NCBI GenBank assembly: GCA_037718865.1
Contig: JBBJMP010000005.1
Location: 124,001-188,000 of the forward strand
DNA: 64,000 bases
Direction of reading: 5' to 3'
Source of the DNA: JADCRZ01 sp037718865
Lineage (GTDB): Bacteria > Bacteroidota > Bacteroidia > Chitinophagales > Chitinophagaceae
The translations under genes and the position numbers were made by a program. The notes below the pieces were generated by a model, which saw only the letters and a program-made list of their open reading frames with translations, did not search any database and was not told the origin of the DNA. Of this stretch, positions 60,494 through 64,000 are shown in pieces. Positions within the stretch are counted from its first letter, which is position 1; every line of letters starts with the position of its first letter.

Positions 60494-61135
60494 ATGAATT
60501 ATTCAAAATATTTAATTCAGCCATTCAGGATGGAAGATGATGATCCTGAAACGGAGCCTAAAGAAGAAAAAGGTCCTGAGTTGGGCAAACTGATGCAAAA
60601 AAAATTAGAGAAATATTTTTTTGAGACGAGATCCGTTTATTTATGGGGAGTTATTGCTGATAAATCAGCCAGTGATATAGTTTCCAAACTATTGTTACTC
60701 GACGCAGATAAACCAGGTGAAGAAATTAAATTGTTTATAAATAGCCCGGGTGGCGTTGTTACCAGCGGCCTTGTCATATACGATACAATGAGAATGCTGA
60801 AAAGCCCTGTAAGTACCATTTGCATGGGATTGGCTGCATCGATGGCCTCAATCTTATTGAGTGGTGGCAAAAAAGGAAAGCGCTTTATTTATCCACATGG
60901 AGAAGTAATGATCCATCAGCCAAGCCTCGGTGGTTACATGCAGGGTGTCAGTGCCGACCTCGAAATTCAGGCTGAGCAGACAAAAAGGGCGAAAGACATC
61001 GGTGCAAAAATCTTGGCAGATAATTGTAATAAGAAGATAGAACAGATTTATAAAGACTTTGACCGGGATTACTGGATGGAAGCAAAAAAGGCTATAGAAT
61101 ACGGAATTGTGGATAAGGTTGTGGAAAATATTTAA
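60494..61135 (+). CDS. clpP: ATP-dependent Clp protease proteolytic subunit 2
   Basis: Second ClpP of 213 residues, clearly divergent from the first. The triad is intact: S116 (GLAASMASIL), H141 (MIHQPSLGG) and D192 (DRDYWME). An acidic N-terminal extension (MEDDDPETEPKEEKGPEL) is specific to this copy. Catalytically competent by sequence, so a heteromeric ClpP1P2 barrel, as in actinobacteria and Listeria (family knowledge), is a reasonable hypothesis. It is followed by a strong terminator, so clpX is transcribed separately or by readthrough. Confidence 0.94.
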   Translation: MNYSKYLIQPFRMEDDDPETEPKEEKGPELGKLMQKKLEKYFFETRSVYLWGVIADKSASDIVSKLLLLDADKPGEEIKLFINSPGGVVTSGLVIYDTMRMLKSPVSTICMGLAASMASILLSGGKKGKRFIYPHGEVMIHQPSLGGYMQGVSADLEIQAEQTKRAKDIGAKILADNCNKKIEQIYKDFDRDYWMEAKKAIEYGIVDKVVENI

Positions 61136-61169
61136 CCGGCCTTGTAATCAACCGGATAGGAATTAGACT

Positions 61170-61198
61170 AAACCGTTGCCGATAGCAACGGTTTTTTT
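61170..61198 (+). terminator. Rho-independent terminator between clpP2 and clpX
   Basis: AAACCGTTGC (61170-61179) pairs with GCAACGGTTT (61185-61194) around CGATA, then a T-run. It separates clpP2 from clpX. Confidence 0.85.
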
Positions 61199-61252
61199 GC
61201 GTGATGTCCAATAAGTTGGATAACTTCGTATAATATTAATCAGTAAATTAAG

Positions 61253-62491
61253 ATGGCCAAGAATACATTGCATTGTTCATTCTGTGGACGAAGCCGCGAT
61301 GAGGTAAAGATCCTTATTGCAGGACAAGAAGGTCATATTTGTGAAAATTGTGTTGAACATGCACGTGAAATTATAGAACAGGAATTAATGATCCGCAATG
61401 AAAATGGTGCTTCCGCTTCCCAATTTAAACTTACGGTAAAGAAGCCAATGGAAATGAAGCGCTTTCTAGACGAATATGTGATCGGGCAGGATGATGCAAA
61501 AAAGGTTTTATCTGTTGCCGTATATAACCATTACAAGCGCTTACAGCAGAAAATAGGAGAGAATGAAGTTGAGATAGAGAAGAGCAACATCATCATGGTG
61601 GGTGAAACTGGAACAGGTAAAACCCTGCTGGCCAAAACTATTGCAAAACTGCTTAACGTACCTTTTGCCATTGTAGATGCTACCGTTTTTACTGAAGCCG
61701 GTTATGTGGGTGAAGATGTGGAAAGTATACTGACGCGCCTGTTGCAGGTTTGTAATTATGATGTAACCGCTGCTGAAAGAGGCATTGTATATATTGATGA
61801 ACTGGATAAGATCGCACGCAAGGGAGACAATCCTTCTATTACCCGTGATGTCAGCGGGGAAGGAGTACAACAGGGTCTACTCAAATTGCTGGAGGGGACG
61901 GATGTGTTGGTTCCCCCGCAGGGTGGACGAAAACATCCGGAGCAAAAACTAATAAAGATTAACACACAAAATATTCTGTTTATTTGTGGGGGTGCATTCG
62001 ACGGCGTTGATAAGGTGATCGCCAGAAGGATAAATACAAATGCCATTGGTTTTAATGTTAACAAGGAACAACAGGAAGCGGCCAAGAAAAACCTGCTGCA
62101 ATATGTAAACGCCCAGGATCTTAAAAATTTTGGCCTGATACCGGAACTGCTTGGGCGGTTACCGGTTGTCACTTATTTAAACCCCCTTGATGCTCCTACG
62201 TTACGCTCCATTCTCACTGAACCTAAAAATTCATTGGTTAAGCAATATGAGAAATTATTTGAGCTGGAAAATATTAAACTCACCATGGATGAGGAAGTAT
62301 TGCATTTTATGGTAGAAAAGGCAATGGAGTACAAACTGGGAGCCAGGGGCTTGCGCTCCATTTGCGAAAGCATTCTGACGGATGCCATGTTTGAAATGCC
62401 TTCCGGAAAAGAAAAGTTCATTCACCTGACCCTTGACTACGCTAAGAAAAAATTCGACAAGAGTAAAATGAGTTTGCTGAAAGTTGCCTGA
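61253..62491 (+). CDS. clpX: ATP-dependent Clp protease ATP-binding subunit ClpX
   Basis: AAA+ unfoldase that feeds ClpP; 412 residues. Zinc-binding domain with C8, C11, C30 and C33, then the AAA+ module with Walker A GETGTGKT (117-124), Walker B IVYIDELDKI, the RKG/pore-type loops (GYVGEDV) and sensor-2 in GARGLRS. The ClpP-contact loop equivalent of IGF is not confidently placed. It has its own upstream region behind a terminator. Confidence 0.97.
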   Translation: MAKNTLHCSFCGRSRDEVKILIAGQEGHICENCVEHAREIIEQELMIRNENGASASQFKLTVKKPMEMKRFLDEYVIGQDDAKKVLSVAVYNHYKRLQQKIGENEVEIEKSNIIMVGETGTGKTLLAKTIAKLLNVPFAIVDATVFTEAGYVGEDVESILTRLLQVCNYDVTAAERGIVYIDELDKIARKGDNPSITRDVSGEGVQQGLLKLLEGTDVLVPPQGGRKHPEQKLIKINTQNILFICGGAFDGVDKVIARRINTNAIGFNVNKEQQEAAKKNLLQYVNAQDLKNFGLIPELLGRLPVVTYLNPLDAPTLRSILTEPKNSLVKQYEKLFELENIKLTMDEEVLHFMVEKAMEYKLGARGLRSICESILTDAMFEMPSGKEKFIHLTLDYAKKKFDKSKMSLLKVA

Positions 62492-62512
62492 TAGTTACAG
62501 GAAAAAAATTAG

Positions 62513-62543
62513 ATAAGCCGCTTCTGATCAAGGCGGCTTTTTA
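62513..62543 (+). terminator. Rho-independent terminator after clpX
   Basis: AAGCCGC (62515-62521) pairs with GCGGCTT (62533-62539) around an 11-base loop, followed by T. Twenty-two bases after the clpX stop. Confidence 0.8.
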
Positions 62544-62671
62544 ATTTGGATACCTCTTAGATTTGATATCACCGCAGCTGCATTTATATCCCCTAAACCG
62601 GGTATTTTTTGGGTAATTATTGTATTTTGTGCCGCTTGTTGATAACATTTAGTAACCAATAAAATTGCTAC

Positions 62672-62848
62672 ATGCAGGAACTTATAAACCGATTAAAACA
62701 ACGCGCCCGCTTAAATGATGAGCAGGCAGTATCTGCTATCGAGGTAATAAAAGACTATACAAAGGAAATATTTCCCATGTTTGCTGATGCTATCGATAAG
62801 CTGTTTGATGATGATGCTGCGGATGATAAAGAAGATTTTATGGGATAG
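62672..62848 (+). CDS. Small conserved-looking protein, 58 residues
   Basis: ATG at 62672 to TAG at 62848 encodes 58 residues: a basic helix (MQELINRLKQRARLNDEQA), a second helix (VSAIEVIKDYTKEIFPMFADAIDKLF) and an acidic tail (DDDAADDKEDF). No signal peptide. The two-helix build with an acid end resembles small Bacteroidota proteins seen in other genomes by memory only, without a named function. Codon use matches neighbours. It is 50 bases upstream of the DUF1579 gene and may be co-transcribed. Confidence 0.7.
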   Translation: MQELINRLKQRARLNDEQAVSAIEVIKDYTKEIFPMFADAIDKLFDDDAADDKEDFMG

Positions 62849-62898
62849 CCCGGCGTTCTCACCTTGAGGCATTCTTATTTCTGATCAACTTTATACAC

Positions 62899-63390
62899 AT
62901 GGGTAACGATAAGCTGGAAAAATCATTACATACTGGTGCTCATCAGCAGTTGCATCTACTGGTGGGAGACTGGGAAGGAATTACGCGCACCTGGTTCGAA
63001 CCAAACCAGTTAGCAGATGAATCCCCTATGAAAGGGACCATGAAGGCCGTACTAGATGGGCGATTTATACTTCATGAGTACAGCGGCAGCATAAACAGTG
63101 AACCTTTTGAAGGCCTTGCCATTTATGGTTATCACCTTGGCAGCAGGAGTTTTCAGTCTGCCTGGATAGACAGCTTTCACATGGGAACAGCTATCATGTT
63201 TTCCGAAGCTGCCGGTAATGATAAGAAAATGCGTTTTCTGGGAAGTTATGCGGCAAACGAAGAGCGCTGGGGATGGAGAACGGTAATTGAGGTCGTAAGT
63301 CCGGACGAGCTTGTTATCACTGCTTTTAATATTACACCGGATGGGGCAGAATCCAAGGGTGTTGAGACCCACTATCGACGGGTGAAGTGA
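62899..63390 (+). CDS. DUF1579 protein
   Basis: Protein of 163 residues of the DUF1579 family, lipocalin/calycin-like beta-barrel by homology. Typical text: HQQLHLLVGDWEGITRTWFEP near the start, AVLDGRFILHEYSG, and RWGWRTVIEVVSPDELVITAFNITPDG, ending in ETHYRR. Function is not established. No signal peptide, so cytosolic. It follows the 58-residue gene by 50 bases and converges with the acyl-CoA dehydrogenase. Confidence 0.88.
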   Translation: MGNDKLEKSLHTGAHQQLHLLVGDWEGITRTWFEPNQLADESPMKGTMKAVLDGRFILHEYSGSINSEPFEGLAIYGYHLGSRSFQSAWIDSFHMGTAIMFSEAAGNDKKMRFLGSYAANEERWGWRTVIEVVSPDELVITAFNITPDGAESKGVETHYRRVK

Positions 63391-63409
63391 AGTCGGATGT
63401 CACCGCCCT

Positions 63410-63437
63410 AAAAAAGCCCGGGCTAAATGGCCCAGGC
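63410..63437 (-). terminator. Rho-independent terminator of the acyl-CoA dehydrogenase gene
   Basis: On the minus strand GCCTGGGC (63430-63437) pairs with GCCCGGGC (63416-63423, one G-U) around a six-base loop, followed by six T (63410-63415). It lies 24 bases after the stop. Confidence 0.8.
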
Positions 63438-63460
63438 GTATAACAAGCAATCGGGAGAGA

Positions 63461-64000
63461 CTAATTTTTAACTGCTTCCCTGGCAATCACCATTTTTTGC
63501 ACTTCCGAAGTTCCTTCCCCTATAGTACATAATTTACTATCCCGGAAGAATTTTTCAACAGGAAAATCTTTTGTATAACCATAACCGCCAAAAATCTGAA
63601 TTGCTTCCGTGGCCGCTTTTACGGCTACTTCACTAGCAAAATACTTTGCCATTGCAGCATGCTTGGTCATTTGCTCGCCGCGGTTTTTGAGATCAGCCGC
63701 CTGCATAGTCAATAATTCAGCAGCTGTTATTTCCGTTGCCATGTCTGCCAATTTAAAAGATATACCCTGGAAATTAGAAATGGGCTGATCAAATTGATGT
63801 CTTTCTTTTGAATACTGAAGCGCCGCTTCGAAAGCTCCTTTGGCAATACCGAGGCTTAAGGCAGCAATGGAGATCCTACCGCCGTCCAGTACCTTCATGG
63901 ATTGTTTAAACCCCGCGCCCACATCCCCAAGGCGATTAACATCGGGTACCTGGCAATGATTAAATATCATTTCTGATGTTTCGCTGGCCCGCATACCCAA
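63461..64000 (-). CDS. Acyl-CoA dehydrogenase, C-terminal part
   Basis: Flavoenzyme of fatty-acid or branched-chain amino-acid oxidation. Only the last ~180 residues lie in the window; the gene continues past its end. Seen: the C-terminal helical domain with GRISIAALSLGIAKGAFEAALQYSKERHQF, IQIFGGYGYTKDFPVEKFFRD and the catalytic Glu in TIGEGTSEVQ. The position of Glu is that of medium- and short-chain type enzymes. With a thiolase elsewhere in the window, fatty-acid oxidation is plausible. A strong terminator follows the stop. Confidence 0.95.
   Translation of the reverse strand: MGMRASETSEMIFNHCQVPDVNRLGDVGAGFKQSMKVLDGGRISIAALSLGIAKGAFEAALQYSKERHQFDQPISNFQGISFKLADMATEITAAELLTMQAADLKNRGEQMTKHAAMAKYFASEVAVKAATEAIQIFGGYGYTKDFPVEKFFRDSKLCTIGEGTSEVQKMVIAREAVKN

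Overview
The window reads as chromosomal DNA of a member of the Bacteroidota, most likely the Chitinophagales/Chitinophagaceae (inference from gene content; no rRNA is present). Supporting signs are a carboxypeptidase-regulatory-like TonB-dependent receptor, a DUF1501 protein ending in a type IX secretion (Por) sorting domain beside a DUF1800 protein, several outer-membrane barrels including a DUF5723 protein, TAnnTTTG-type -7 promoter elements in place of TATAAT, few Shine-Dalgarno sequences, the order zapA-(RNA)-rny, and two tandem ClpP genes. No phage, transposase, plasmid or CRISPR locus was seen.

Layout. 1-5193: end of a superoxide dismutase gene, a CDF metal transporter overlapping an aldo/keto reductase, an M20 dipeptidase, an S4 RNA-binding protein and an unknown protein. 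5305-8066: a sensor kinase with a response regulator whose output half is Crp/Fnr-like. 8202-9998: trmD, a YkuK-type RNase H-fold protein and a CoA-binding protein. 10032-17162 (minus strand): the main accessory locus, an outer-membrane barrel, a UbiA prenyltransferase, a type III polyketide synthase, a SAM methyltransferase, a FAD oxidoreductase and a DUF5723 outer-membrane protein, tightly packed and partly overlapping. This looks like a pathway for a modified aromatic polyketide lipid. 17241-27090: dihydroorotase, a MutS-family ATPase, a carbon-nitrogen-hydrolase-fold protein lacking its catalytic cysteine, an M1 peptidase, a VOC protein, a YifB/ComM ATPase and an ABC exporter. 27102-36924 (minus strand): TonB receptor, TPR histidine kinase with its NarL-type regulator, DUF1501/DUF1800 pair, thiolase. 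37092-45948: pyrD, a small barrel, TerC, RsmE, DnaB, PheT, a coiled-coil protein and ZapA. 45949-51290: a candidate 6S-like RNA, RNase Y, L19, TatA, GatA and a lytic transglycosylase. 51319-56783 (minus strand): a RelA/SpoT enzyme, PurA, a very acidic protein and PabB. 56916-64000: tRNA-Leu(UAG), a universal stress protein, trigger factor, ClpP, ClpP, ClpX, a 58-residue protein, a DUF1579 protein and the C-terminal part of an acyl-CoA dehydrogenase gene.

Functional themes. Housekeeping dominates: translation (TrmD, RsmE, PheT, L19, GatA, tRNA-Leu), nucleotide metabolism (dihydroorotase, PyrD, PurA), stringent response, protein folding and degradation (Tig-ClpP-ClpP-ClpX) and the envelope. The most interesting material is the type III polyketide synthase locus and, at another scale, a dispersed intergenic repeat family with a 7-base period (consensus GTTYRRR) at five sites plus a related G/T-rich tract, most of them starting at a stop codon. 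A ten-base-period inverted repeat follows pyrD.
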